Shown piece by piece: positions 44,359-52,317 of a stretch of 64,000 bases of DNA; position 1 is the first letter of the stretch; each line of letters starts with the position of its first letter. The position numbers were made by a program, and so were the translations under genes. Source of the DNA: Bacillota bacterium (GTDB lineage Bacteria; Bacillota; UBA4882; UBA8346); the NCBI GenBank assembly GCA_023429995.1, contig JAEZCE010000047.1, positions 1-64,000 on the forward strand. The letters run 5' to 3'. The notes beneath the pieces were generated by a model, which did not search any database, was not told where the DNA came from, and saw only the letters and a program-made list of their open reading frames with translations.

Positions 44359-45515
44359 GCGCGAAACTCCTTTCGGTATTCATCCAATTGGGATGCGATC
44401 GCTAAAAACTGTTTTGGGGAAAGCTTCGTGCGCACTCCACGTTCAGGCTTATCAAATAAATCGCTAAAACTGGAATGTAATTTCAGAAGCGGGCCGTATT
44501 CTTTACCGCTAAGCCGGTTCATTGCCAAAATCAACTGTTCGGGGGGCGCATCCACGGGCAAGTGAGCGAGATCGGCCATAGTTTTTATTAAATCCCGCCA
44601 TAAATTATCCAGGACAAACCTTCTTATTCCCGCTTGCTCAAAAAGGCCTGCCAAGGAATAAACAAACTCGTCATAAGAACGGCCGCGGGCCAAGGCTAAT
44701 GGCCGGGGGCGACCGAAACGGGCCGCTGATTTCCAAATAGCTATAACCACTGTTAAAATAAGCAGTAATCCACCAACCCAAAAATGGTTAAATATTATTT
44801 TGGGTCTCTGGATGGCTTTGAAATGCTCAGCCTTAAATGCCAGGTTATAAAAGTCAATCCCGCCGGAAGGAGAAAATTCCCGGACGATTGCGGCGAAAAT
44901 TACCGCATTATCAGGATGACGTTTCAAAAAATGGTTGGTTAAGCCATCTACATCATTCCAGAAAATAAGTTGTCCCGCTCCAAAGGACTGCCGATAGATG
45001 AAAAAGCGATCCCCGGCGCCATAAAACCCCTCTTCAGGGTGTTTCATTACCGCTATTTGCGTTTTATTGGGGTGATATTTCAAGTTATCCGGCAAGAAGG
45101 CCGACTGGCGATTTGGATGAAAAGTCCTGCCTGTTTGAATGTTTAAAAGCGATAATTTACTTCCAGTCACCAGAATGCTAGGGAACCCAGCGCTCAACTC
45201 CAGGATGGTTCCCCCGCGTCTTACCCAATCCAACAATCGTTTTTGATGTTCCGTTGGCCCGTCTCCACGTCCAGAATTGGTGGTGATTACGATCAATAAG
45301 TCCCGGCGGCTTTCCGGGAGCTTATTGGCGACGGACACGTGGCGCCCCGACCTTGCCAGCAGAAGATGGATGGCTTTCAGTCCTTCAGGACTGTAACTAT
45401 CCGGGGCATAGACATCAAATTTCTTTTCAGAAAGCGCAACCCAGCTTAAGAATAGCAAAACACATAATATAAGGATTAAAGCTAAAATACAAATAAAATA
45501 CTTATTTCTCAACAT
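44325..45515 (-). CDS. DUF4350 domain membrane protein
   Basis: The 396-residue protein has a membrane helix at each side (about 8-28 and 245-265) around an extracytoplasmic domain. That domain starts with the DUF4350 pattern (DVYAPDSYSPEGLKAIHLLLARSGRHV) and a Rossmann-like LLDWVRRGGTILEL. A cytoplasmic helical tail follows. It belongs to the conserved MoxR-DUF58-DUF4350-DUF4129 set; the biochemical role is unknown. The start overlaps the end of the DUF4129 gene by 14 bp. Confidence 0.85.
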   Translation of the reverse strand: MLRNKYFICILALILILCVLLFLSWVALSEKKFDVYAPDSYSPEGLKAIHLLLARSGRHVSVANKLPESRRDLLIVITTNSGRGDGPTEHQKRLLDWVRRGGTILELSAGFPSILVTGSKLSLLNIQTGRTFHPNRQSAFLPDNLKYHPNKTQIAVMKHPEEGFYGAGDRFFIYRQSFGAGQLIFWNDVDGLTNHFLKRHPDNAVIFAAIVREFSPSGGIDFYNLAFKAEHFKAIQRPKIIFNHFWVGGLLLILTVVIAIWKSAARFGRPRPLALARGRSYDEFVYSLAGLFEQAGIRRFVLDNLWRDLIKTMADLAHLPVDAPPEQLILAMNRLSGKEYGPLLKLHSSFSDLFDKPERGVRTKLSPKQFLAIASQLDEYRKEFRAWKKSNPFAAK

Positions 45516-46266
45516 GTGGATTACCCATGGTCGATTCGATTATTTTCAAGTCCTCGATTAAACGATGATATTCTTCGATCCGACAGCTCCGTAAACCAAA
45601 CCACTTTTCTTGAAATACCAAAACCAGTTCCGAAAAAGCGCGATATCCCGGATGATTGGGTCCAAAGGAACGGCAAGCAATTTGTAAATTGGTTTTATCC
45701 GAAAGGCTAAGGCTACTATCGGGCAAGATTCTATTTCTTTGCAGAAATTCCAGCCCCGCTAAATACAAGAGCCGGACCGCCTCTTTAAGTTGACCTTTTT
45801 CCGCCAGGATTTGGGCTTGGTATTTTAAATCACAAACCGCTTTACCAATGCTTTTTTGATGATCGGTTCCACCAGACTTTTTCAATGCTCCCGAACGAAT
45901 GAACATTTTGGGAATGAAATATACCAGCAAAAAAGGCAATGCTATCAAACTCGCCAAACCTAAGCCCCGAAAGATTTTTGACCAAAACCGATCATCAATT
46001 TTCCTTTTGACGGACTTGGTTTTACCAATCCAGTCAGCGAGCTGGCGCCATAATCCTTTCAGCGAGCGGAAACGGTCAGGGTAATCAAAATGTTTATCCC
46101 TAATAATCACTCGAATATTATGGCGCAGATCCCTAATTTGACAAGAGAGAATCTGTTTCCGGTCACTTTTATCAATGGAAGCAGTTCCCTGTTGGGCAGC
46201 CCGGGCTGTAAAAATTAACATTCCGAACCAAAAAGCCAAAATAAGCCCAATCAAAATTTTTCTCAA
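45502..46266 (-). CDS. DUF4129 domain membrane protein
   Basis: The 254-residue protein has an N-terminal signal or helix (1-23) and a second membrane helix (about 95-115). The cytoplasmic DUF4129 domain contains AEKGQLKEAVRLLYLAGLEFLQRN and ends with the LVLVFQEKWFG block. It is the usual partner of the MoxR and DUF4350 genes and of unknown function. The start is a TTG after aggagagccattttct-like sequence with wide spacing, so the first residues are uncertain. Confidence 0.82.
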   Translation of the reverse strand: MRKILIGLILAFWFGMLIFTARAAQQGTASIDKSDRKQILSCQIRDLRHNIRVIIRDKHFDYPDRFRSLKGLWRQLADWIGKTKSVKRKIDDRFWSKIFRGLGLASLIALPFLLVYFIPKMFIRSGALKKSGGTDHQKSIGKAVCDLKYQAQILAEKGQLKEAVRLLYLAGLEFLQRNRILPDSSLSLSDKTNLQIACRSFGPNHPGYRAFSELVLVFQEKWFGLRSCRIEEYHRLIEDLKIIESTMGNPHVEK

Positions 46267-46288
46267 AGAAAATGGCTCTCCCTATACC

Positions 46289-47254
46289 CTAAATTTGTAC
46301 AGATTTCGAAGAGGCGTTCCCCTCATCTTCCGTCAGTTGTAATTGAATATCATAGCCTTCCTTCCGGATGAGTAAGTCGTAATAAATTGAAGTCAACGGT
46401 CCAAAGAAATAGGCGCCTAAGAAAGTCAGCACAAATAAACCGCAAAGGCTAAAGAGCCCAACGATAATATAGGCAATCATATTTTTCAGCACCATAGCCA
46501 ATACAATGGGTATAATCAGGATTCCCAAAGCTATACCGCCCATCAAATACCCCAATAAATAAACCACGAATAATGACAATAAAATTCGCAGGCGATGGCC
46601 TGCCATTAATTTAAGGCCGCGGCCGATAGAACCCAGCGCATCTATCTTTTCAAAAACAACTACCGGTAAAGCCATACAAAAAAAGAAACCCACCAAAATC
46701 TGCAGGAAACTATTGGCGTAGGAAATAATGATATTTCCTACAACCCAGCCATGAATACTGGCTATTAAGGATACGATGAATCCAGGAAGCGCAAAGATAT
46801 AGAGCAACAATCCCAAGATAAATTGAACCAAAAAAATCCGACCCCGGTTCCCTTTTATTCCCTGAAAAACTTCTTTAACCGAAGTCTTTTGATCATGTAA
46901 ACCATTTCTAAAGATTAGGAAATTACCATATGTATAATAGATGCCGCCAATGCATATCGAAACGATAAAAGCAATCAGCACCAAGAGCATCAATATGATT
47001 CCTAAAACAATCACCATTACCGAACTATGACCCAACTCTGACCAAAACATCGAGTTACCGATAGGAATATGGGTTCTGTAGCTGAGCACCATGAAGTAGG
47101 CAACTGCAGCCATCACACCGGATAAAAGGATCAGGACCGCCGGTAAAAATGATTTTACAAAAACCACTGGAAACGACCAAAAATTTTCCCGCAGAATCGT
47201 AAAAGTACTATCCAAAATATCTCTAGTCCCCATCGGTTTTAAATGGTTTTTCAT
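46289..47254 (-). CDS. Multi-pass membrane protein heading the MoxR cluster
   Basis: The 321-residue protein starts MKNHLKPMGTRDILDSTFTILRENFWSF, a beginning common to membrane proteins encoded before DUF4129 genes and similar to glycerophosphodiester phosphodiesterase membrane domains. It has about six or seven hydrophobic helices and a short soluble tail. I placed the start at the ATG at 47254 after aaagaggattttc; the longer frame has no homology upstream. Function unknown. It is 22 bp upstream of the DUF4129 gene. Confidence 0.78.
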   Translation of the reverse strand: MKNHLKPMGTRDILDSTFTILRENFWSFPVVFVKSFLPAVLILLSGVMAAVAYFMVLSYRTHIPIGNSMFWSELGHSSVMVIVLGIILMLLVLIAFIVSICIGGIYYTYGNFLIFRNGLHDQKTSVKEVFQGIKGNRGRIFLVQFILGLLLYIFALPGFIVSLIASIHGWVVGNIIISYANSFLQILVGFFFCMALPVVVFEKIDALGSIGRGLKLMAGHRLRILLSLFVVYLLGYLMGGIALGILIIPIVLAMVLKNMIAYIIVGLFSLCGLFVLTFLGAYFFGPLTSIYYDLLIRKEGYDIQLQLTEDEGNASSKSVQI

Positions 47255-47518
47255 TGAAAATCCTCTTTTCCTCTTTTCAACTCGGATGGAAAACTCCAAA
47301 AGAATTTCTAATCCATTCGATGCCCCGGCGGGATTTTCCTGCCGAATTCCATTGTTTCCCATTGCGATAAAGGCTTTTTAAAAGCTGATAAATCCATAAA
47401 ATAAGGGCAACATACACCTAAATCAAAATTTTCTTGGACAAGTTGCCAATGGTTATGATGCCGGTTCATTGAAATCATGGATTGAAGGAAAAAAAGACAT
47501 ATAAGGAGCATTTGGCGA

Positions 47519-48046
47519 ATGACGAAAGATATAATTGATGCTATTAAGGAACGGCGTAGTGTCAGAAAGTTTGAAAAAAGGGAACTTCCCGACGCCACCA
47601 TCGGAAGATTACTGGAGTCTGCCCATTTAGCCCCGAGCGCCGGAAACTTGGAACCCTGGAAATTTATTGTAGTCAAGCAGGACGATTTAAAAGCAAAACT
47701 ATCTGAAGCTGCTTATGGACAAAGCTCGCTCCGTTCAGCCCCGGTATGCATTGTGGTCTGCGCGGAACCAAACCGCTCGGCGGCTAAATACGGTGACCGG
47801 GGAGCTAATCTTTATTGTTTACAGGATACAGCCGCGGCCGTTGAAAATTTATTACTAACTGCTACGGGATATGGTTTGGGAAGTTGTTGGGTGGGAGCCT
47901 TTAATGAACAGGAAGTTCGGGAAGAGCTCGGTTTAGAAACCAGCCTAAGACCAGTTGCCATGATCCCGGTGGGTTACCCCGTCAGTGAGGTCGAGGTTAA
48001 TGAAGTGCCGCGGCGGCCGGTGGACGAGGTGACCGTTGTGATGTGA
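47519..48046 (+). CDS. Nitroreductase family protein
   Basis: This 175-residue FMN-dependent oxidoreductase has the family N-terminus DAIKERRSVRKFEKRELPD and the LAPSAGNLEPWKF block that binds FMN. It also has AAAVENLLLTATGYGLGSCWVGAF and the C-terminal MIPVGYPV. The physiological substrate is unknown; such proteins reduce nitro compounds, quinones or act in other flavin reactions. The ATG follows ataaggagcatttggcga. It is a single gene on the plus strand. Confidence 0.92.
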   Translation: MTKDIIDAIKERRSVRKFEKRELPDATIGRLLESAHLAPSAGNLEPWKFIVVKQDDLKAKLSEAAYGQSSLRSAPVCIVVCAEPNRSAAKYGDRGANLYCLQDTAAAVENLLLTATGYGLGSCWVGAFNEQEVREELGLETSLRPVAMIPVGYPVSEVEVNEVPRRPVDEVTVVM

Positions 48047-48109
48047 AAAAAGCTTTAAATACAACGGCTAATCCTATGGATAAACTGCTTTCAAAAAACA
48101 AAGAAGAGC

Positions 48110-48201
48110 CGTTGCAAAAGAATTTAATCAATGCGATATCCTTTGGTGAATATGGAGAACTCCTATTTAGAATATCCCTAGCGATATTTTTCTTTGCAAC
48201 G
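48110..48201. repeat. MITE-like element with terminal inverted repeats
   Basis: The left end cgttgcaaaagaa and the right end ttctttgcaacg are inverted repeats 92 bp apart, with further internal mirrored words (gcgatatcc near the left, gatattc and gcgatattt near the right). It lies between the nitroreductase gene and the convergent peptidase gene. The 60-codon plus-strand frame crossing it is not credible as a gene. Confidence 0.5.
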
Positions 48202-48210
48202 CCCCTAAAG

Positions 48211-49356
48211 TTAGATATAATTTAGCGGATTTTTGGTCCAGCCCCATTTAATAACTTCAAAATGCAAATGCGGACCGGTGCTGCTGCCCGTGGAACCAAC
48301 CGCGCCAATTTTCATTCCGGTGCCAACCCTTTGTCCTATCCGGACATTGATCTTGGATAAATGGGCATATCGGGTTTTCAAACCATTTCCATGGTCAAGG
48401 AGAATACATTTACCGTACCCTCCATTCCAGCCGCTTTCAACAACTTTACCGTCAGTATAGGCATAAACAGCGCTTCCATAAGCCGCAGCAATATCCAATC
48501 CACTATGAAATCGTTTACGTCCTGTGATGGGATGAATCCTTGTACCGTACCGGCTGGATATCCTTTTACCTCTGACAACTCCGTAATCATGCCTGCTGCT
48601 CTTTGAAACCGTTAATTTGGTCCCGATTTGGACTATCCCATGGACTGGCTTTTTCAAATCTTGGGTATCTTTGATATTCAGAGAAGTTTGGTATCCATTC
48701 AACAAGGTAATATGATAGACAACTTTCCTTTGCCCTTCGATTCCTTCCCGGAGGATCTTCTTTTTGTTTTTATAAAGGGTATTGCTTTTTTGATATTCGA
48801 TTGTAAACGGAATCGGTTCCAAAACCGTATTTTCCAATTCTACAACCACATCCAATTTGGGATCGAGAGGCTTAATGACCAGTTTTTCACCAGGAAACAT
48901 TTTATCGGGATCGATATCCGGATTTAACCTCTCTAAATCATCGACCGTTATCTGATGAACCTTGGAGAGATTCCAAAGATTATCCCCTCTTTTGACTTCT
49001 ATCACTATCGCTTCTTGCTCAAGAGCATAAAGTTTCCCTTTGGCTTCTTTTACGGTATCGATTTCTTCCGGCTTTACTGCTGCTTTAACAATGTTAACTT
49101 TTTGAAAAAAAACAATCCTCTTAATGCGGGCATTTTTATCAACATTGGCAAGGTAGTTCCGTTTATACTGTTCCAATAATTTTTCCAGAGAATCTCTTCG
49201 GGAAAGGGTGAACCATTTTTCCCCATCCACCCATAATTGATAGGCCGGTTTTTTAATGAATCCATCGGCAATAATTTTCAGACCGGGTAGCGCTGCCAAA
49301 ACCAAAAGAACCGCAGTTAATAACAGTACTACTCTTTTTTTCGTCAATGAAGTCAC
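48211..49356 (-). CDS. Secreted LysM and M23 (LytM) peptidoglycan peptidase
   Basis: After an N-terminal membrane anchor or signal (about 10-30), the protein has a linker and a LysM domain (IEVKRGDNLWNLSKVHQITVDDLERLNPDI). A G5-like domain follows, around KKILREGIEGQRKVVYHITLLNG. The C-terminal M23 metallopeptidase has the zinc ligands in RFHSGLDIAAAYGS and GPHLHFEV. It should cleave peptide bridges of the wall during growth or sporulation. The start is uncertain: a GTG at 49356 or TTG at 49347, both just after agaaggtg; an ATG 11 codons further up lacks a site. Confidence 0.88.
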   Translation of the reverse strand: MTSLTKKRVVLLLTAVLLVLAALPGLKIIADGFIKKPAYQLWVDGEKWFTLSRRDSLEKLLEQYKRNYLANVDKNARIKRIVFFQKVNIVKAAVKPEEIDTVKEAKGKLYALEQEAIVIEVKRGDNLWNLSKVHQITVDDLERLNPDIDPDKMFPGEKLVIKPLDPKLDVVVELENTVLEPIPFTIEYQKSNTLYKNKKKILREGIEGQRKVVYHITLLNGYQTSLNIKDTQDLKKPVHGIVQIGTKLTVSKSSRHDYGVVRGKRISSRYGTRIHPITGRKRFHSGLDIAAAYGSAVYAYTDGKVVESGWNGGYGKCILLDHGNGLKTRYAHLSKINVRIGQRVGTGMKIGAVGSTGSSTGPHLHFEVIKWGWTKNPLNYI

Positions 49357-49585
49357 ACACCTTCTATGGTAGAATAGGGCAGCTCGCATCGATTCAAAAA
49401 AGCAGCCCGTGATAATCAAATAAATTTACAAAGTATGATTATTCTAACATAGAAATATCCCAAAATTCGCAGGTAAAATTTTATATCCTTTGAATTAGAT
49501 TCCTGCCATTTCCGTTCTTAAACACTTCCTTCCTTTAAACATATACTATAAACATAGATATCCTTATTTCACTGGAGGGAAAACC

Positions 49586-50074
49586 GTGGTGAACTTTCAA
49601 TCTTTTACCGGGGTGATATCGCGAATTGACAACATGGGGATTGGGATGAATGGAAAAGAAAGCTGTAACCTTTTAATGTCCGTAGAAAATGCCGAGGGCA
49701 GGACCATAAATTTTGTCATTCTGCCAACCACCTATTTTGTCAATCATCAAATGATGCTGGCGGGTGAAAAAGTGACCGGATTTTACGATGGAAACGCTCC
49801 GGCGCCTTTCATTTACCCGCCGCAACTTATAGCCATTGCGATGGCCGGAGCGAGACAGGGGCAAAATGTGAAAGTCGATCATTTCAACAGTTTTTTATTG
49901 AGCAGTGACAGCACCTTAAAATTAAACATCTCCCAGGAAACTCTGATTGTATTGGAAAACGGGCAACTTTTTACAGGATACCCGGGAGAGCGCGACCTTA
50001 TTGTGATTTACGGGCCTACAACCAGAAGTATTCCAGCTCAAACAACCCCCTATGAGATTGTAGTGATGTGTTAA
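49586..50074 (+). CDS. Conserved protein of unknown function
   Basis: I do not recognise a named family with certainty. The 162-residue protein is soluble and beta-rich with no signal peptide. Blocks such as FTGVISRIDNM, KESCNLLMSVEN, FVILPTTYFVNHQ, VTGFYDGNAPAPFIYPPQ and LIVIYGPTTRSIPAQTTP look like a defined family that I believe exists in other clostridia. The GTG start follows ggagggaaaacc. It is a monocistronic plus-strand gene. Confidence 0.75.
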   Translation: MVNFQSFTGVISRIDNMGIGMNGKESCNLLMSVENAEGRTINFVILPTTYFVNHQMMLAGEKVTGFYDGNAPAPFIYPPQLIAIAMAGARQGQNVKVDHFNSFLLSSDSTLKLNISQETLIVLENGQLFTGYPGERDLIVIYGPTTRSIPAQTTPYEIVVMC

Positions 50075-50117
50075 GCAATCTTTTTATTTTGCTTTTATTA
50101 TATCGACTATCCAGTCA

Positions 50118-50693
50118 TTACTTTGACGCTTCTGTCGCATTCCAGCGCCATTCCCAATTCTTCTCGTAAAGGTTGGCCAATTGCCGATTACCTTTAAGAA
50201 TCAGGCAATTTTCCGCTTTTTTATTTTCCGATGCTTGAGTAAAATTGAAACTTCCGGTTATCACATCCGTACAGTCGACAATCATAATCTTGTTATGGGC
50301 AATGGCAAAAGCGCGATCGATATGTGTCGGAATACCGTTCCTGGTAAAATAAGCTGCTGAGGGATTCTTTTTGGTGGATTGTGATTTATCCAAAATGATC
50401 CGTACTTTAACCCCTCGTTTATAGGCATTTATCAGTGCTTCAGCAATGCTGACACTCGTAAAATTAAAAGCCTGGACTTCGATGGATTTCTCGGCAGAGT
50501 TCAGTTCCTGAACAACCATGTTGGTAATTCCTCCCTGAGGTGAAAAAGCGACTTGGATTGCGCCAGTGGCCGGAACCGTATTCGAGTGACTTATTTCACC
50601 AGGAGGAGTCGGGTGTGGAGAACGTCCGAAGACTAAAACAGCAGCAGCAATCCAAATAAAAGTCAATCCGTAAAAGCATTTTTGCTTGATCAT
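50118..50693 (-). CDS. Secreted phospholipase D-like (PLDc) protein
   Basis: The 191-residue protein has an N-terminal signal or anchor (about 5-23) and a single PLD-type domain. The HKD motif is HNKIMIVDCTDVITGSFNFT (His133, Lys135, Asp140). Single-motif members dimerise to form one active site, as in the Nuc endonuclease. The substrate here (DNA or phospholipid) is unknown. It has its own short 5' region and no clear operon partner. Confidence 0.85.
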   Translation of the reverse strand: MIKQKCFYGLTFIWIAAAVLVFGRSPHPTPPGEISHSNTVPATGAIQVAFSPQGGITNMVVQELNSAEKSIEVQAFNFTSVSIAEALINAYKRGVKVRIILDKSQSTKKNPSAAYFTRNGIPTHIDRAFAIAHNKIMIVDCTDVITGSFNFTQASENKKAENCLILKGNRQLANLYEKNWEWRWNATEASK

Positions 50694-50774
50694 ATTAGGC
50701 CCACCCTTTATTTAAAATTTACAATCGTCACTATCTAAACCATCTGCAACTTTTTCCCAGAAAGCCTTTATGGA

Positions 50775-51473
50775 TCATTCCATTTCTGAATTGGGTGATA
50801 AAAGATTGGCGGAGATTACGTTGGGTTTGGACATAATAGCCTCTATCAATTGGCTTTCTTTTTGAGAATCTCCGGTTCTAATATCATACACCAGCTCAAA
50901 GTTATCTTTAGTGAGACTTTTGGCTTTTTGGCGGATATTTTTGCCATAACCACAGATGAACTCCTCTAACTCCTGGGAATATACATTGCCTCTGACGATT
51001 AACAGATAAGTCTTGGCTGTCGTTTTCCAATCCCTGGTAATTAAGAGATAGACCGTCATAGTAAATGAATATAACAAGGCAATCACAAAATGGCTTGTTC
51101 CAACTGCCAATCCAATCACCAAAGCCCATAAAATAAAACCAATATCGCGATTATCTTTCACAGTAGTTCGGAACCGGATTATCGAAAGAGTTCCCATAAC
51201 TCCGAAAGACACTGCGATATCCCCTTGAATGAGCAGCATCAGAAAGGTTGAGGCAATAGCGATCATAACCAGGGTAATATTAAACTTTTTGTTATACGCA
51301 AGGGCCGTGTAGGAACGATAATAGACAAAATACATCAATGATGCTAAAATAGTCGAAAATATCAGTTCATTCATCAAGGACCAGGGATTTCTAATGACTT
51401 CACCATTAAAAAGGTAACTTCCGACCGCCTGAAAATCTTTAGCGAGGAAACCGAGATTTTCAAATATACTCAT
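50775..51473 (-). CDS. DUF4956 membrane protein
   Basis: The 232-residue protein has about four membrane helices (about 40-155) and a cytoplasmic C-terminal domain. The loop SFGVMGTLSIIRFRTTVKDNRDIGFILWALVIGLAVG is the DUF4956 signature. It is commonly encoded with VTC-type polyphosphate polymerase and CotH genes, as here. The function is unknown. I chose the ATG at 51473, which follows the gaggggatgagttggta stretch. Confidence 0.88.
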   Translation of the reverse strand: MSIFENLGFLAKDFQAVGSYLFNGEVIRNPWSLMNELIFSTILASLMYFVYYRSYTALAYNKKFNITLVMIAIASTFLMLLIQGDIAVSFGVMGTLSIIRFRTTVKDNRDIGFILWALVIGLAVGTSHFVIALLYSFTMTVYLLITRDWKTTAKTYLLIVRGNVYSQELEEFICGYGKNIRQKAKSLTKDNFELVYDIRTGDSQKESQLIEAIMSKPNVISANLLSPNSEME

Positions 51474-51503
51474 TACCAACTCATCCCCTCAATATTTACT
51501 TCA

Positions 51504-52214
51504 TTAGCAATAATACCTTTGGACAATCCGGCGGGAAGTGCCGAACTTGCTAATGGGTTTACCCAAAAGTTCGCAACTGAGAATTAAATCTTGCAAAAAG
51601 GGTAGTAGAAATCTTTCATACTTAACCTCCAGTACGGAGTTATGGGTCATGACCGGCGTGCAAAAGTCCAAATCCGGTTTGAATAAATTAAAAGACTCAT
51701 TGCTGAAAAGGACATGGTTATCCAGAGTCAGACGTGTATTGAAATCCCGATGTGTAAAAGCCCTGCGATCATATTGAATAAATGATACCGGCCGGTATAC
51801 TCCGGCTTTTAATTTTTGATAACCGTCAAATGCCGTTGAATCGTTATACTTTAAAAGAACCTCCCAGTTTCGATCGATAAGGGCCCGGGCATCTTCCTTG
51901 GAAATCACAACCGATTTTTTAACCTGGTTTTCTCCCCATTTATATTTAATCTCCAGTTTGGTCACGGACGAATCGGAATTATACGTGCGCAACCTGATGG
52001 TTTTCCGGACACGGGCTTTATAAATTTTATCAAAATAATCAGTATTGCTCATCGTGTCAAAATAAACACTCCGCACGGTATAACCAAATTCTCCGCCATT
52101 GACATCCGGAGTAAGCAATGTATGAAAAGCTTGTAATAACCGGACATGATCTTCCGGCCCAATTGCAAATTTCTTTTCACAGCGCCGCACGACCATAGTG
52201 CTATTACCGCCCAT
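51504..52214 (-). CDS. VTC-domain polyphosphate polymerase family protein
   Basis: The 236-residue protein matches the VTC domain, the catalytic core of the polyphosphate polymerase of yeast vacuoles. It has RRCEKKFAIG at the start and paired basic strands such as RKTIRLRTYN and KLEIKYK, which line a triphosphate-tunnel fold. A late Glu in LEVKYE is also present. It probably uses ATP to make polyphosphate or a related polymer; bacterial substrates are not established. The start follows gggaggttaaata. It lies 30 bp upstream of the DUF4956 gene. Confidence 0.87.
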   Translation of the reverse strand: MGGNSTMVVRRCEKKFAIGPEDHVRLLQAFHTLLTPDVNGGEFGYTVRSVYFDTMSNTDYFDKIYKARVRKTIRLRTYNSDSSVTKLEIKYKWGENQVKKSVVISKEDARALIDRNWEVLLKYNDSTAFDGYQKLKAGVYRPVSFIQYDRRAFTHRDFNTRLTLDNHVLFSNESFNLFKPDLDFCTPVMTHNSVLEVKYERFLLPFLQDLILSCELLGKPISKFGTSRRIVQRYYC

Positions 52215-52253
52215 TATTTAACCTCCCTTCCAGATTATAGTCCTTCTAATATT

Positions 52254-52289
52254 GAAGCTGTCCGGATTTTCCCTTCCGTGGACAGCCTC
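52254..52289. repeat. Hairpin resembling paired element ends
   Basis: gaagctgtcc (52254-52263) and ggacagcctc (52280-52289) are inverted with one mismatch around a 16-nt loop. The same gaggctgtcc word forms the ends of the element at 5165-5284. It lies between the CotH and VTC genes. No T-tract follows on the minus strand. It may be a deletion remnant of that element. Confidence 0.45.
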
Positions 52290-52317
52290 TTCTCAATCAT
52301 AGTATTTTGAAGGGACC

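Noticed and set aside
47308..47676. 122-codon minus-strand frame overlapping the nitroreductase start
   Set aside because: It is antisense to the conserved nitroreductase N-terminus and has no homology features.
48043..48225. 60-codon plus-strand frame after the nitroreductase gene
   Set aside because: It consists mostly of the inverted-repeat element at 48110-48201.
52215..52317. Terminator between the CotH and VTC genes
   Set aside because: A hairpin is present (52254-52289), but there is no T-tract on the minus strand, and its arms match ends of a repeat element.
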